A stretch of DNA of 64,000 nt from Burkholderia sp. Bp9142 (GCF_003853415.1 NZ_QTPP01000009.1:124001-188000), one strand, 5' to 3'; positions 47,688 to 58,823 are shown, counted from the stretch's first letter. Program-made: numbers and translations. Notes: generated by a model from the letters alone, not told the origin.

Positions 47688-48377
47688 ATGCAGCAACTTT
47701 CGTTCGTTCCTTCCCTTCGTTCGACGCGGCGCTGGCTCGGCGCGGCGTTCGCCGGCGCATCGCTGATGCTCGCGGCGACGCACGCGTTCGCGGGCGGCAC
47801 CGAACAACTGAAGGCCTTCGTGTCGCAGGTGCGTTCGGCGAAAGGCGACTTCACGCAGCAGATCGTCAAGGCCCCGGCCAAGGGCGCGAGCGCTGCGCAG
47901 GCCGCGCCGAAGCCGAACGACAATTCGAGCGGCACGTTCGTGTTCTCGCGTCCGGGCAAGTTCATCTGGACGTACCAGAAACCGTACCAGCAGGTGCTGC
48001 AGGCCGACGGCGACAAGCTCTACGTGTACGACCGCGACCTGAACCAGGTCACCGAGCGCAAGCTGAACGGCGCGCTGGGCGCGAGCCCGGCCGCGATCCT
48101 GTTCGGCAGCAACGATCTCGACAAGAACTACACGCTGCGCGATGCCGGCGAGAAGGGCGGCATCGAGTGGCTCGAGATGCTGCCGAAGGCGCAGGACACG
48201 CAATTCCAGCGGATCGGCATCGGCTTCCGCAATGGCACGCTCGCCGCGATGGAGCTGCACGACGTGTTCGGCAACGTCACGCTGCTCACGTTCACGAACA
48301 TCCAGACGAACCCGCCGCTGAAGGGCGATACGTTCAAGTTCGTCGTGCCGAAGGGCGCGGACGTGATCAACGGCTGA
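47688..48377 (+). CDS. lolA: outer-membrane lipoprotein carrier protein LolA
   Basis: LolA carries lipoproteins from LolCDE to LolB across the periplasm. 229 residues with a signal peptide ending [11 protein letters not shown]. Family landmarks are [30 protein letters not shown] (in part), [15 protein letters not shown] and the C-terminal [15 protein letters not shown] short insertion ([18 protein letters not shown]) sits near residue 65. The start has AGGGAGA upstream. A 15-bp terminator hairpin follows. Confidence 0.94.
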   Translation: MQQLSFVPSLRSTRRWLGAAFAGASLMLAATHAFAGGTEQLKAFVSQVRSAKGDFTQQIVKAPAKGASAAQAAPKPNDNSSGTFVFSRPGKFIWTYQKPYQQVLQADGDKLYVYDRDLNQVTERKLNGALGASPAAILFGSNDLDKNYTLRDAGEKGGIEWLEMLPKAQDTQFQRIGIGFRNGTLAAMELHDVFGNVTLLTFTNIQTNPPLKGDTFKFVVPKGADVING

Positions 48378-48397
48378 CCGGCGCCGCACCGTTTTCC

Positions 48398-48436
48398 CGA
48401 CACGGGCCTGCCGGCGACGGCAGGCCCGTGTCGTTT
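48398..48436 (+). terminator. intrinsic terminator after lolA
   Basis: A perfect 15-bp stem, CGACACGGGCCTGCC (48398-48412) with GGCAGGCCCGTGTCG (48419-48433), six-base loop, then TTT. Confidence 0.87.
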
Positions 48437-48536
48437 CCGGGCGGGCACCGGGCGCGGCGGCGCAGTCGTGCGGCTGTCATAATGTCGGGTCCGGCGGCCG
48501 GTTCGGCCGCCATTGTTTGATCGGGAGCGAGGGTTC

Positions 48537-49847
48537 ATGTCCGACCTGTTTCAAGTCGAGCCGCGCCGGCCGCTCGCCGAGGCGCTGCGGCCGAAGACGC
48601 TCGCCGAGGTGATCGGCCAGACGCACCTGCTGGGCGAAGGCAAGCCGCTGCGGCTCGCGTTCGAATCCGGCAAGCCGCATTCGATGATCCTGTGGGGGCC
48701 GCCCGGCGTCGGCAAGACGACGCTCGCGCGCCTCACCGCGCTCGCGTTCGACTGCGAGTTCATCGCGCTGTCCGCGGTGCTCGGCGGCGTGAAGGACATC
48801 CGCGAGTCGATGGAGCAGGCGAAGGACACGCTGAACCGCACCGGCCGCCACACGATCCTGTTCGTCGACGAAATCCACCGCTTCAACAAGGGGCAGCAGG
48901 ATGCGCTGCTGCCGTTCGTCGAGTCGGGGCTCGTGACCTTCATCGGCGCGACGACCGAGAACCCGAGCTTCGAAGTCAATTCGGCGCTGCTGTCGCGGGC
49001 GCAGGTGTACGTGCTGCAGTCGCTGAACGACGACGAGATGCGTCAGCTGCTCAAGCGCGCGCAGGAAATCGCGCTCGACGGCCTCGCGTTCGACGACAAG
49101 GCGATCGATACGCTCATCGGTTACGCGGACGGCGACGCGCGGCGCTTCCTGAACCTGCTCGAGCAGGCGCAGACGGCCGCCTCGTCCGCCCGGGTCACGA
49201 CCATCGATGCCGATTTCGTCAGCAGCGCGATGACGCTGAACGCGCGGCGCTTCGACAAGGGCGGCGACAATTTCTACGACCAGATCTCGGCGCTGCACAA
49301 GTCGGTGCGCGGTTCGAGCCCGGACGGCGCGCTGTACTGGTTCTGCCGGATGATCGACGGCGGCGCGGACCCGAAATATCTCGCGCGGCGGATCGTGCGG
49401 ATGGCGTGGGAAGACATCGGTCTCGCCGATCCACGTGCGCTGCAGGTCGCGAACGACGCGGCCGAGACCTACGAGCGGCTCGGCTCGCCCGAAGGCGAGC
49501 TGGCGCTCGGGCAGGCGGTGATCTATCTCGCGTGCGCGGCGAAGAGCAACGCGGGCTACAACGCGTTCAACCAGGCAATGGCGTTCGTGAAGCAGGACAA
49601 GTCGCGCGAGGTGCCCGTGCATCTGCGCAATGCGCCGACCAAGCTGATGAAGGAACTCGGCTACGGTCATGCGTATCGCTACGCGCACGACGAGCCGAAC
49701 GCCTATGCAGCCGGCGAGACCTACCTGCCGGAGGGGATGCGTGAGCCGCGCTGGTACAAGCCGGTGCCGCGCGGGCTCGAATCGAAGATCGCCGACAAGC
49801 TCGCGTGGCTGCGCGAACTCGACCGCGAGGCCGGCAAGAAGGACTGA
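48537..49847 (+). CDS. rarA: replication-associated recombination protein RarA (MgsA)
   Basis: A clamp-loader-like AAA+ ATPase that acts at stalled forks. 436 residues. Walker A GPPGVGKTTLARL, Walker B LFVDEIHRFNKGQQDALLPFVE (part), sensor I ATTENPSFEVNSALLSRA, arginine finger region and the C-terminal tetramerisation part (YDQISALHKSVRGS, YWFCRMIDGGADP) are all typical. The ATG at 48537 follows GGGAGCGAGGG. It lies in the conserved order ftsK-lolA-rarA-serS. Confidence 0.95.
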   Translation: MSDLFQVEPRRPLAEALRPKTLAEVIGQTHLLGEGKPLRLAFESGKPHSMILWGPPGVGKTTLARLTALAFDCEFIALSAVLGGVKDIRESMEQAKDTLNRTGRHTILFVDEIHRFNKGQQDALLPFVESGLVTFIGATTENPSFEVNSALLSRAQVYVLQSLNDDEMRQLLKRAQEIALDGLAFDDKAIDTLIGYADGDARRFLNLLEQAQTAASSARVTTIDADFVSSAMTLNARRFDKGGDNFYDQISALHKSVRGSSPDGALYWFCRMIDGGADPKYLARRIVRMAWEDIGLADPRALQVANDAAETYERLGSPEGELALGQAVIYLACAAKSNAGYNAFNQAMAFVKQDKSREVPVHLRNAPTKLMKELGYGHAYRYAHDEPNAYAAGETYLPEGMREPRWYKPVPRGLESKIADKLAWLRELDREAGKKD

Positions 49848-49889
49848 CCGGCCAAGCGCGGCCGGGTGGCCGGCGCCGTCTGGAGCGCG

Positions 49890-50156
49890 TCAGCGCCTGC
49901 GGCCCGGCTGCTTCTTCCAGTATTCGAACGGCTCCTCGTGGCATTCGATGTCGAGTTCGGCGACCCGTGCGTGCAGGCGCTCCTGCGCATCGGCGATCGC
50001 GAGGTTGTAGATCGCCGGCGCGATTTCCTCGACGAAGAAGTGCAGCAGCGCGCCGGCCTGGATGTTGCCGATCGGCTCGTCCATGTTTTCTGTGAAATAG
50101 CGTTGCAGCGACGCGATCGCGCGGTCGCGGACATCCTTGTCCAGTTCGATGGCCAT
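49890..50156 (-). CDS. DUF2164 family protein
   Basis: An 88-residue acidic soluble protein: MAIELDKDVRDRAIASLQRY, then ENMDEPIGNIQAGALLHFF and IYNLAIADAQERL. This matches the DUF2164 family, of unknown function. Start at 50156 fits the family and has GAGGGA upstream. It is antisense to its neighbours, between convergent rarA and divergent serS. Confidence 0.84.
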   Translation of the reverse strand: MAIELDKDVRDRAIASLQRYFTENMDEPIGNIQAGALLHFFVEEIAPAIYNLAIADAQERLHARVAELDIECHEEPFEYWKKQPGRRR

Positions 50157-50179
50157 CGGGTTCCCTCGGGTGATGGTGA

Positions 50180-51709
<1,530 letters not shown>

Positions 51710-51835
51710 GATTGCTCCGCGATCGGTTTTCGAAGGCCTCGCAAAAAATTTGAAAAAAGGGCTTGTGAGGTTCAAAGAGATCGTTCTATAATCTTTTCTT
51801 TCCCGGACACGACCAACCGGGAAATGAAGCAGGAA

Positions 51836-51926
<91 letters not shown>

Positions 51927-51936
51927 AAATACGAAG

Positions 51937-51967
51937 CCCCGTGATCCGGAAGGATCACGGGGTTTTT
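51937..51967 (+). terminator. intrinsic terminator after tRNA-Ser(CGA)
   Basis: CCCCGTGATCC (51937-51947) pairs perfectly with GGATCACGGGG (51952-51962) over a GGAA tetraloop, followed by TTTTT. Confidence 0.95.
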
Positions 51968-52249
51968 CGTTTGGGTCGTGCTGTGGTGAACGTGGCAAGG
52001 CGGGGCTGCGTCGATGCCGATGCCCGATAGCACAGGCATGCGCTCCGTCCGGCATTTGCTTGCCGGCGCCCCGCTTCTGATCGTCGCCGGATCATCACTA
52101 ACATCTCGCTCGCCCACGGGATTCACGCCGCCGCTTTCCCGCTTCAGCCTTCGTTTCGCGCGCCGTTTAACGGTGGGCGTCGACCTCACGCGTGACGTCG
52201 ACGCGGCCGGCTGCGACGATCTCGCCGACCGGGAGCGCGCTGTCGTGCA

Positions 52250-53410
52250 TCACGACGCGGCCGGATACCGCGCGAGCACGCGCGCGCGGATCGATGGCTT
52301 GATGTTCGACTGCGCCATGTTGTCGCCGTAGTGCGCGACGACCCGCGGATTCATCACGCGATACCAGAGCGGCGGCACATAGGCGAACAGGATCATCGTC
52401 GCATAGCCGGCCGGCAGTTGCGGCGAGTCGTCGAAGTGGCGCAGCGCCTGGTACGAGCGCGTCGGGTTCGCGTGATGGTCGGCGTGCCGCTGCAACTGGT
52501 ACAGGAACAGGTTGGTGACGACGTGATTGCTGTTCCACGAATGCTGCGGCGTGCAGCGTTCGTAGCGGCCGCTCGGCAGCTTGCGGCGGCCGAGCCCGTA
52601 GTGCTCGACGTAGTTGACGACTTCGAGCAGCGACGCACCGTACACGGCCTGGATCACGAGGAACGGGATCACGACCTTGCCGGCCATGGCGATCGCGATG
52701 CCCCACACGACGGCGGTCATCGCCCACGCGTGCAGCACCTCGTTGCGCCAGGTCCACGGCGAATGCCCGAGCCGCTCGAGACGCGTCGTTTCGAGCCGCC
52801 ACGCCGAGCGGATGCTGCCCGTCACCGTGCGCGGCAGGAAGGCCCAGAACGATTCGCCGTAGCGCGCGCTCGCCGGGTCCTCGGCCGTCGCGACGCGCAC
52901 GTGATGGCCGCGGTTGTGCTCGACGAAGAAATGCCCGTACGCAACCGGCGCGAGCGTGACTTTCGCGAGCCAGCGCTCGAAGCGGTTGGTCTTGTGCCCG
53001 AGTTCGTGCGCGGTGTTGATCGAGATGCCCGTCGCGGCACCGAGCGACAGCGCGAAGCCAGCGTAGTCGTACCACGCGAGCGCATGCGTGCCGACGATCC
53101 ACGCGCACATGAAGAACGCGATGTATTCGACCAGTGTCGCGAGATAGACGATGTAGCGGTAGTAGCGCACCCGTTCGAGGTGCGGGACGACGGCTTCGGG
53201 CGGATTGTCGCGATCGTCGCCGATCAGCGTGTCGAGGACCGGAATCACGCCGAACGCGAACAGCGGGCCGAACCACCAGAACACGTGAAAACCCGTCGAC
53301 AGCGCGAGCTGGGCCGAGAGGATCGGCAGCGTGATCGTCACCGCGCCGAGCAGCCACAGATAACGTTTGCCATCCGACCAGCCAGGGGCTGATTCGTCGG
53401 TCATTGCCAT
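52250..53410 (-). CDS. alkB: alkane 1-monooxygenase (AlkB-type)
   Basis: A non-haem di-iron integral-membrane hydroxylase that oxidises medium-chain n-alkanes at the terminal carbon. 386 residues with about six membrane segments. The histidine boxes are complete: HELGHK, EHNRGHHVRVATAEDPASAR (first part), LQRHADHH, and the alkane-hydroxylase NYVEHYGL. The start at 53410 follows AGGAGG six bases upstream. No rubredoxin or rubredoxin reductase gene is adjacent, so electron supply must be encoded elsewhere. It is divergent from a GNAT gene across a 666-base gap. Confidence 0.95.
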   Translation of the reverse strand: MAMTDESAPGWSDGKRYLWLLGAVTITLPILSAQLALSTGFHVFWWFGPLFAFGVIPVLDTLIGDDRDNPPEAVVPHLERVRYYRYIVYLATLVEYIAFFMCAWIVGTHALAWYDYAGFALSLGAATGISINTAHELGHKTNRFERWLAKVTLAPVAYGHFFVEHNRGHHVRVATAEDPASARYGESFWAFLPRTVTGSIRSAWRLETTRLERLGHSPWTWRNEVLHAWAMTAVVWGIAIAMAGKVVIPFLVIQAVYGASLLEVVNYVEHYGLGRRKLPSGRYERCTPQHSWNSNHVVTNLFLYQLQRHADHHANPTRSYQALRHFDDSPQLPAGYATMILFAYVPPLWYRVMNPRVVAHYGDNMAQSNIKPSIRARVLARYPAAS

Positions 53411-54076
53411 TGTCTCCCTCCTATTGGGGCCGGCGCCTGCGCTTGCGGGCGCGGCGGCCCCGTGTACGCGTTCATCATCGTTCGAATCGTTGTCGGTCCG
53501 CGGCACGGCACGCGGCACCGGATCGGTGGTCCGGTTGTGCCAGTTATACGACCGTCGCGCACGCTTTCCAAACTCTGGTGCTAGGCGTGAAGCTCCAAAC
53601 GGCGGGCCGTGCATGACGCGGGTCGGGAAGGGCCGGAAAGGGGGGGATTGAAACAGGCCGGCAGATGCACGATACGTTCATGCGACCGACGTTCTCGTCA
53701 GATGAATGCGTGACGCGACACGCGCGCAACGGGAGGACGGTCTGCAACAAATGTTGCAATGCAATAAGCATGGCGTGACGGCACGCGGCGGCACCGCTCT
53801 TTTGCGTGCTGATATGACGGCCGCGGCGACGTAACGCCGGCCCTTCGCCGCATGAATGCCGTGCATGACAAGGCGAGCGGGGCGATGCGTCCGACGTCGC
53901 GGTTCTGCGTGCCATGCGTCTTTGCGCTCGCCGCGCCGATGCTGCACCTGCACACCCGCACGTGCGCGGCACCTGCTGCCTTTCGATCCGCGCTGTCATT
54001 TGAAAATAACGATTTGACTCATGCCCCGCTTTCGGTTGAAGCTACTAGCTTGCTGTCCGAAGGGGGCTGTGCCTGC
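53411..54076. other. 666-base divergent region, alkB / GNAT gene
   Basis: No protein frame here is convincing. A perfect palindrome TGCAACA-AA-TGTTGCA lies at 53743-53758, followed by a second TTGCAATGCAATAAGC element. A/T-rich DNA at 53998-54050 should carry the GNAT promoter, and that near 53530-53560 the alkB promoter. A Pro/Arg-rich open frame extends the GNAT gene upstream but looks like noise. Confidence 0.5.
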
Positions 54077-54592
54077 ATGAGTTCGACCTTGACCGTTCGT
54101 CGTATCGCTGCCGACCAGGGCGGTGTGTATCGCGAACTCCGCGCCGCATCGCTGCGTGAGCCCTACGCGCCCGGCGAAGCGCCGGAGGCCGAATTGCTGA
54201 ACGTCGATTCCGACGCGGCGGCGGCCATCGCCGCGCTGCGTGCCGTGTCCGACGAGTCGACGACTTTCCTGCTGTACACCGAAGGCCATCCGGCCGGCAT
54301 GATCGGCGCGTATTTCGACAATACGCCCGAACGGCGCGCGTTCGTCAGCGAGCTGTGGGTCGCGCACGCGGTCCGCCACCTGCGCGGCGGCGTGCTGCTG
54401 CTCGAAACGGCCACCGCGTGGCTGGCCGAACGCGGTGCGCAGGACGTCTACGCATGGATCGCCGATGCGAACCGCAACGCGATCCGTTTCTACGAACGCG
54501 CGGGTTTCGGCAACACGGGCGAGCATGCGCCGATCGTGCGGATGCCCGGCGCGATGAAGTCGTTGTTCGTGTCGCACTTCAACACGCCGTGA
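54077..54592 (+). CDS. GNAT-family N-acetyltransferase
   Basis: A 171-residue single-domain acetyltransferase. RRIAADQGGVYRELRAASL begins the fold; the acetyl-CoA-binding stretch is VSELWVAHAVRHLRGGVLLLE, which has RHLRGG in place of the usual Q/RxxGxG/A, and the C-terminal ANRNAIRFYERAGF is typical. The substrate (amino acid, antibiotic, protein) cannot be told. Start at 54077 is preferred because homology starts there; the frame is open 75 codons upstream. Confidence 0.8.
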   Translation: MSSTLTVRRIAADQGGVYRELRAASLREPYAPGEAPEAELLNVDSDAAAAIAALRAVSDESTTFLLYTEGHPAGMIGAYFDNTPERRAFVSELWVAHAVRHLRGGVLLLETATAWLAERGAQDVYAWIADANRNAIRFYERAGFGNTGEHAPIVRMPGAMKSLFVSHFNTP

Positions 54593-54758
54593 CGCATGCA
54601 CGCGCGGGCCGCCCGGCGCGATGAAGGCCCCGCCGCCCGTCCGGCTGCCCGCCTGCCGGTTGCGCGCTCGCCGCGACCGTTGCCACCCGGTTCCCCAAAA
54701 ATAATGGCCGCACGCGTGGACGCCTGTAAAATACGCAAAAATTTTTTGCAGAGTGTCC

Positions 54759-55526
54759 ATGTCGCTTAAAAAATCGCCATTCTTCGAGCTGCGCAGCGGA
54801 TCGGTCGATACGTTGCTGTTCACCGTGAAGACGACCGATCTCGATGCGTTGCGTACCGAACTGGTCAAGCGCTTCGAAGCGACTCCCGAGTTTTTCGCCG
54901 ATGATGTCGTTGCGATCGACGTCCGCCGCCTCGCGGAAGGCGAGCGTGTCGCGCTCGCCGACATCCGCCAGATGCTGAACGACGTGCGGATGCGCCCGGT
55001 GGGCGTCGTCGCGCTGGCCGCGCAGGGCTGGGCGGGGGAAGCCGGCCTGCCGTTGCTCGAGGCGCGCGATCGCCGCGTGTCGGCCGCGAAGCCGGCCGAC
55101 GAAGCGGAGCCGGCGGCTGCCGTTGCTGCAGCCGCTGCCGTAGCAGCCGAACCGGCGCCGGAGCCTGCCCCGACGCCGATTCCGGCGGGCGGCCAGACGC
55201 TGGTGATCGACCGGCCGCTGCGTTCGGGACAGCAGATTTACGCGAAAGGAGACCTCGTGGTGCTTGCGCCGGTCAGTCACGGCGCCGAGATCATCGCGGA
55301 AGGCAACATCCACATCTACGCGCCGTTGCGCGGCCGCGCACTCGCGGGCGTGCACGGCAATCACGACGCGCGCATTTTCTGCACGTGTCTCGAACCGGAA
55401 CTGATTTCGATCGCGGGTATCTATCGAACGACCGAGAACCCGTTGCCCGCCGACATCCTGGGCAAATCGGTACAGATCCGGCTCGAAGAGGAAAAACTGA
55501 TGATCGAACCGCTGCGCCTGACGTGA
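54759..55526 (+). CDS. minC: septum site-determining protein MinC
   Basis: MinC inhibits FtsZ assembly away from midcell. 255 residues from the ATG at 54759 ([20 protein letters not shown]). The N-terminal FtsZ-binding domain, an Ala/Pro-rich linker (about 110-150) and the C-terminal beta-helix ([31 protein letters not shown] in part, ending [15 protein letters not shown]) are clear. A GTG two codons upstream is also possible. First gene of minCDE. Confidence 0.95.
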   Translation: MSLKKSPFFELRSGSVDTLLFTVKTTDLDALRTELVKRFEATPEFFADDVVAIDVRRLAEGERVALADIRQMLNDVRMRPVGVVALAAQGWAGEAGLPLLEARDRRVSAAKPADEAEPAAAVAAAAAVAAEPAPEPAPTPIPAGGQTLVIDRPLRSGQQIYAKGDLVVLAPVSHGAEIIAEGNIHIYAPLRGRALAGVHGNHDARIFCTCLEPELISIAGIYRTTENPLPADILGKSVQIRLEEEKLMIEPLRLT

Positions 55527-55585
55527 TTCACGCGGCACGCTCCGGATCGATCGGCTCTCATTGACGAACACAGGGTATTGGGTAA

Positions 55586-56401
55586 ATGGCAAAAATCATC
55601 GTGGTGACTTCGGGCAAGGGCGGCGTGGGCAAGACGACGACCAGCGCGAGCTTCGCGTCCGGCCTCGCGCTGCGCGGCCACAAGACGGCCGTGATCGACT
55701 TCGACGTCGGCCTGCGCAACCTCGATCTCATCATGGGCTGCGAGCGTCGCGTGGTGTATGACCTCGTCAACGTGATCCAGGGCGAAGCGAACCTGAACCA
55801 GGCGCTGATCAAGGACAAGAAGTGCGAGAACCTGTTCATCCTGCCGGCGTCGCAGACGCGCGACAAGGACGCGCTCACGCGTGACGGCGTCGAGAAGGTG
55901 CTGAACGACCTGGTCACGATGGACTTCGAATACATCGTCTGCGATTCGCCGGCCGGTATCGAGGCGGGCGCGCTGCACGCCATGTACTTCGCGGACGAAG
56001 CGCTGATCGTCACGAACCCGGAAGTGTCGTCGGTGCGCGACTCGGACCGCATCCTCGGCATCCTGTCGTCGAAGACGAAGCGCGCGTCCGAAGGCAAGGA
56101 TCCGATCAAGGAACACCTGCTGATCACGCGTTACAGCCCGAAGCGCGTGAGCGAAGGCGAGATGCTGTCGCTCGAGGACATCAGCGAGATCCTGCGCATC
56201 AAGCTGATCGGCGTGGTGCCCGAATCGGAAGCCGTGCTGCACGCATCGAACCAGGGTCTGCCGGCCGTGCATATCGACGGCACCGACGTCGCGGAAGCGT
56301 ACAAGGACGTCGTCGCCCGCTTCCTCGGCGAGGACAAGCCGCTGCGCTTCACCGATTACCAGAAGCCGGGCCTGCTGCAGCGCCTCTTCGGCAGCAAGTA
56401 A
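55586..56401 (+). CDS. minD: septum site-determining ATPase MinD
   Basis: A membrane-associated ParA-type ATPase that recruits MinC and oscillates with MinE. 271 residues. The deviant Walker A SGKGGVGKTTTS, DFDVGLRNLDLIMGCERRV and Walker B YIVCDSPAGIE are intact, and the C-terminal amphipathic membrane-targeting helix (LLQRLFGSK) is present. It begins 59 bases after minC and is followed by minE after 12 bases. Confidence 0.98.
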   Translation: MAKIIVVTSGKGGVGKTTTSASFASGLALRGHKTAVIDFDVGLRNLDLIMGCERRVVYDLVNVIQGEANLNQALIKDKKCENLFILPASQTRDKDALTRDGVEKVLNDLVTMDFEYIVCDSPAGIEAGALHAMYFADEALIVTNPEVSSVRDSDRILGILSSKTKRASEGKDPIKEHLLITRYSPKRVSEGEMLSLEDISEILRIKLIGVVPESEAVLHASNQGLPAVHIDGTDVAEAYKDVVARFLGEDKPLRFTDYQKPGLLQRLFGSK

Positions 56402-56413
56402 CGGAGGCCGTCC

Positions 56414-56668
56414 ATGTCCATCCTTTCGTTTCTCCTCGGCGAGAAGAAGAAGTCCGCATCGGTCGCGAAGGAGCGCCTGCAGCTCATCATCGCGCACGAG
56501 CGGGTCGGCGGCCGGCCGCCGGCCGATTACCTGCCGGCGCTGCAGAAGGAGCTGGTCGCGGTCATCTCGAAGTACGTCCATATTTCGAACGATGACATTC
56601 GCGTGAGCCTCGAGCGTCAGGACGATCTCGAAGTGCTCGAAGTAAAGATCGAGATCCCGCAAGCCTGA
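56414..56668 (+). CDS. minE: cell division topological specificity factor MinE
   Basis: MinE stimulates MinD ATPase and drives pole-to-pole oscillation. 84 residues, the usual length. The N-terminal anti-MinCD helix ([13 protein letters not shown]) and the C-terminal topological domain ([25 protein letters not shown]) are present. Last gene of minCDE; a hairpin at 56687-56712 follows. Confidence 0.96.
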   Translation: MSILSFLLGEKKKSASVAKERLQLIIAHERVGGRPPADYLPALQKELVAVISKYVHISNDDIRVSLERQDDLEVLEVKIEIPQA

Positions 56669-56686
56669 CCTTTGCTGGTGTCCCTC

Positions 56687-56716
56687 CGCACGGCGGCGCA
56701 TGCCGCCGTGCGCGTC
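56687..56716 (+). terminator. hairpin terminator after minE
   Basis: CGCACGGCGGC (56687-56697) pairs with GCCGCCGTGCG (56702-56712) over the loop GCAT, followed by CGTCTT. The T-run is weak. Confidence 0.7.
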
Positions 56717-56827
56717 TTACGCCCTGTTGCACTTTCGGGCTCGCCGTAACACGGTGTCTGTCGGCCGTTGGTCGACCTCCCGCATTGAACGAAGACGCTC
56801 GCGTCAATTGTCAATCAGGAGGTTGTG

Positions 56828-57229
56828 ATGGCTGTCTCTATTGTTCAACGTCGTATCGTCTCGCTCGCGCTGTTCGCCGCGGGCCTGTCAGCCGTCGCCG
56901 CGCCGCTCGCCGCACGCGCAGACGAGATCCTCGTCGGCGCGCCGGTGCTGGTGCAGTCGGGCCGGATGGTCGTCGCCGAACCGGTGGCCGCGCCCGCCGA
57001 GGAAATCGTCGTCGTCGCGCCGAACGCGCCGCCGCCCGTGCGCTACGAGGTCGTGCCCGATGCACGCGTCGGCTATGCGTGGGAGCGCGGTCACTGGCGC
57101 TGGGATCATGGTCGCTACGTCTGGATCGGCGGCCACTGGGAAACCGAGCGTATCGGCATGCACTGGGTGCCGGGCCACTGGGATCAGCGCGGCCCGAACT
57201 GGTTCTGGACCCGCGGCCACTGGGCTTGA
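56828..57229 (+). CDS. secreted WXXGXW-repeat protein
   Basis: A 133-residue exported protein with signal peptide (LALFAAGLSAVAAPLAARA). The C-terminal half has repeats of aromatic residues and Gly/His/Trp: GHWRWDHGRYVWIGGHW, GMHWVPGHWDQRGP, FWTRGHW, the YXWXGGXW/WXXGXW type. Function is unknown; these are envelope proteins in many Burkholderia. CAGGAGG is five to eight bases before the ATG at 56828. A 36-residue lipoprotein gene follows 12 bases later. Confidence 0.85.
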   Translation: MAVSIVQRRIVSLALFAAGLSAVAAPLAARADEILVGAPVLVQSGRMVVAEPVAAPAEEIVVVAPNAPPPVRYEVVPDARVGYAWERGHWRWDHGRYVWIGGHWETERIGMHWVPGHWDQRGPNWFWTRGHWA

Positions 57230-57241
57230 CGGAGGCGTGCG

Positions 57242-57352
57242 ATGAAACGAACCGCCATTGCCATCGCGCTCGTCGCGATCACGCTTGCCGGCTGTATCGT
57301 CGTGCCGGCGCGGCCTGTCTACTATCGGCCGGCGCCGGTGGTGATCTACTGA
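57242..57352 (+). CDS. small lipoprotein, 36 residues
   Basis: MKRTAIAIALVAITLAGC starts an export signal with a lipobox LAGC, Cys at 18. The mature part is only 19 residues, ending IVVPARPVYYRPAPVVIY, rich in Pro and Tyr. ACGGAGGCGTGCG precedes the ATG. It is probably cotranscribed with the WXXGXW-repeat gene 12 bases upstream. The stop at 57352 is one base before the convergent ClC gene end. Confidence 0.7.
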   Translation: MKRTAIAIALVAITLAGCIVVPARPVYYRPAPVVIY

Positions 57353-57353
57353 G

Positions 57354-58823
57354 CTACTGGGCGTCGCGCGGGCCGCCCTGCGCGTGCCGCTCGCCGTCGC
57401 CTTCCTCGCGCAGCGTGTCGAGCGGATCGGCGGGTGCGGCAGCCGCATCCTGCGGCTCGGTGACGCCAGTCGAAGCCGCCGGCGCCGCAGCGGCTGCAGC
57501 CGCAGTTTCCGCAGCGGCGGCGGGCGGCGCGAGATAGCGCTGCGCGAGCGTCTCGTAGAGCGGCGGCGCGAAGAAGCGCGCCATGCGGCTCGACACCAGC
57601 GCGGTCGCCATCAGCGAAATCACGAGCGCATGGCCGTTGATCATCTCCATCACGATCACGAACGACGTGATCGGCGACTGCGTGACCGCCGCGAGGTAGC
57701 CGACCATCGCGAGCGCGATCAGCATCGGCAGGCTCATGTCGCCGAACGCGATGTGCAGCAGGTTGCCGAACCCGGCGCCGATCGACAGCGACGGCGCGAA
57801 GATCCCGCCCGGGATGCCCGGCAGGTACGACGCGACCATCGACACCATCTTCAGGAACGGATAGAACACCGACAGCTGTTCATGGCCGTCGAGCAGGCCG
57901 CGCGCCTCGGCATAGCCGCTGCCGAACGTCGTGCCGCCCGACACGAGGCCGACGACGGCGATCACGAAGCCGCACAGCGCGGCGAACGCGATCGGGCGCT
58001 CGCGATACAGGCCGAGCAGGCGCGCGGGCAGCCAGCGCCCGGTATTGAGCAGCAGCCAGCTGAAGAGGCCGCCCGCGATGCCGGTCACGATCGCGGTGAC
58101 GAGCACGGCGACGGCGAGCATTTTCGGAAAATGCTGGCCGGCGTCGATCGTGCCGAAGTACGTGTAGTTGCCGTTCAGGCCGAGTGCGACCACGCCCGCG
58201 AGAATGATCGCGGTGATCAGCACGCCGCTGGCACGGGCGGAGAAGCTGCGGGTCAGTTCCTCGATCGCGAACACGATCCCGGCGAGCGGCGTATTGAACG
58301 CGGCCGACAGGCCGGCCGCCGCGCCGGCGAGCACGAGCTGCCGTTCGATCTGCGCGTTCGAGCGCGGGTAGAAGCGCCGCAGGTTGAACATCAGCGCCGC
58401 GCCGACCTGCACGGTCGGCCCTTCGCGGCCGATCGTGAAGCCGCCGAGGATGCCCATGAACGAGATCAGCACCTTGCCGAACAGGATGCGCAGCGTCAGC
58501 AGCCGAGCGCCGAATGCGCCCGGGCTCGCATGCAGCGTCGCGATGACCTGCGGGATCCCGCTGCCCTCGGCGCCCCGGAAGAAGCGGCGCGTGACCCACG
58601 CCGATGCCGCTGCGATCGACGGCGTGAGCAGCAGCGGCAGCCACGCGGCGTGGTCGCGCATCGTGCGGAAGGTGTCGTAGCCCCAGTCGATCAGCCGCGC
58701 ATACAGGACGGCCGCGAGGCCCACGGCAATCGCGCCGAGCCAGAACACGCCGTACTGGCGCCAGATCCGCAGCGAGCGGCGGGTGAGGGCGGGAAACAGG
58801 GCTGGAAGCGCGAGGCGTTGCAT
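57354..58823 (-). CDS. clcA: ClC-family chloride channel/transporter
   Basis: A 489-residue chloride/proton antiporter of ClC type. The ion-selectivity motifs GSGIPQ (88-92 region), GREGPTVQVG with the gating E134, and GGIFAPSL are all present; NTPLAGIVFAIEEL carries the inner proton-path acidic residues. The C-terminal 55 residues are low-complexity Ala/Glu/Pro. The gene is monocistronic on the minus strand. Confidence 0.93.
   Translation of the reverse strand: MQRLALPALFPALTRRSLRIWRQYGVFWLGAIAVGLAAVLYARLIDWGYDTFRTMRDHAAWLPLLLTPSIAAASAWVTRRFFRGAEGSGIPQVIATLHASPGAFGARLLTLRILFGKVLISFMGILGGFTIGREGPTVQVGAALMFNLRRFYPRSNAQIERQLVLAGAAAGLSAAFNTPLAGIVFAIEELTRSFSARASGVLITAIILAGVVALGLNGNYTYFGTIDAGQHFPKMLAVAVLVTAIVTGIAGGLFSWLLLNTGRWLPARLLGLYRERPIAFAALCGFVIAVVGLVSGGTTFGSGYAEARGLLDGHEQLSVFYPFLKMVSMVASYLPGIPGGIFAPSLSIGAGFGNLLHIAFGDMSLPMLIALAMVGYLAAVTQSPITSFVIVMEMINGHALVISLMATALVSSRMARFFAPPLYETLAQRYLAPPAAAAETAAAAAAAPAASTGVTEPQDAAAAPADPLDTLREEGDGERHAQGGPRDAQ

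Noticed and set aside
52014-52331. 105-codon plus-strand frame after tRNA-Ser(CGA)
   Set aside because: The second part is antisense to the end of alkB and the first part lacks a ribosome site and family features.
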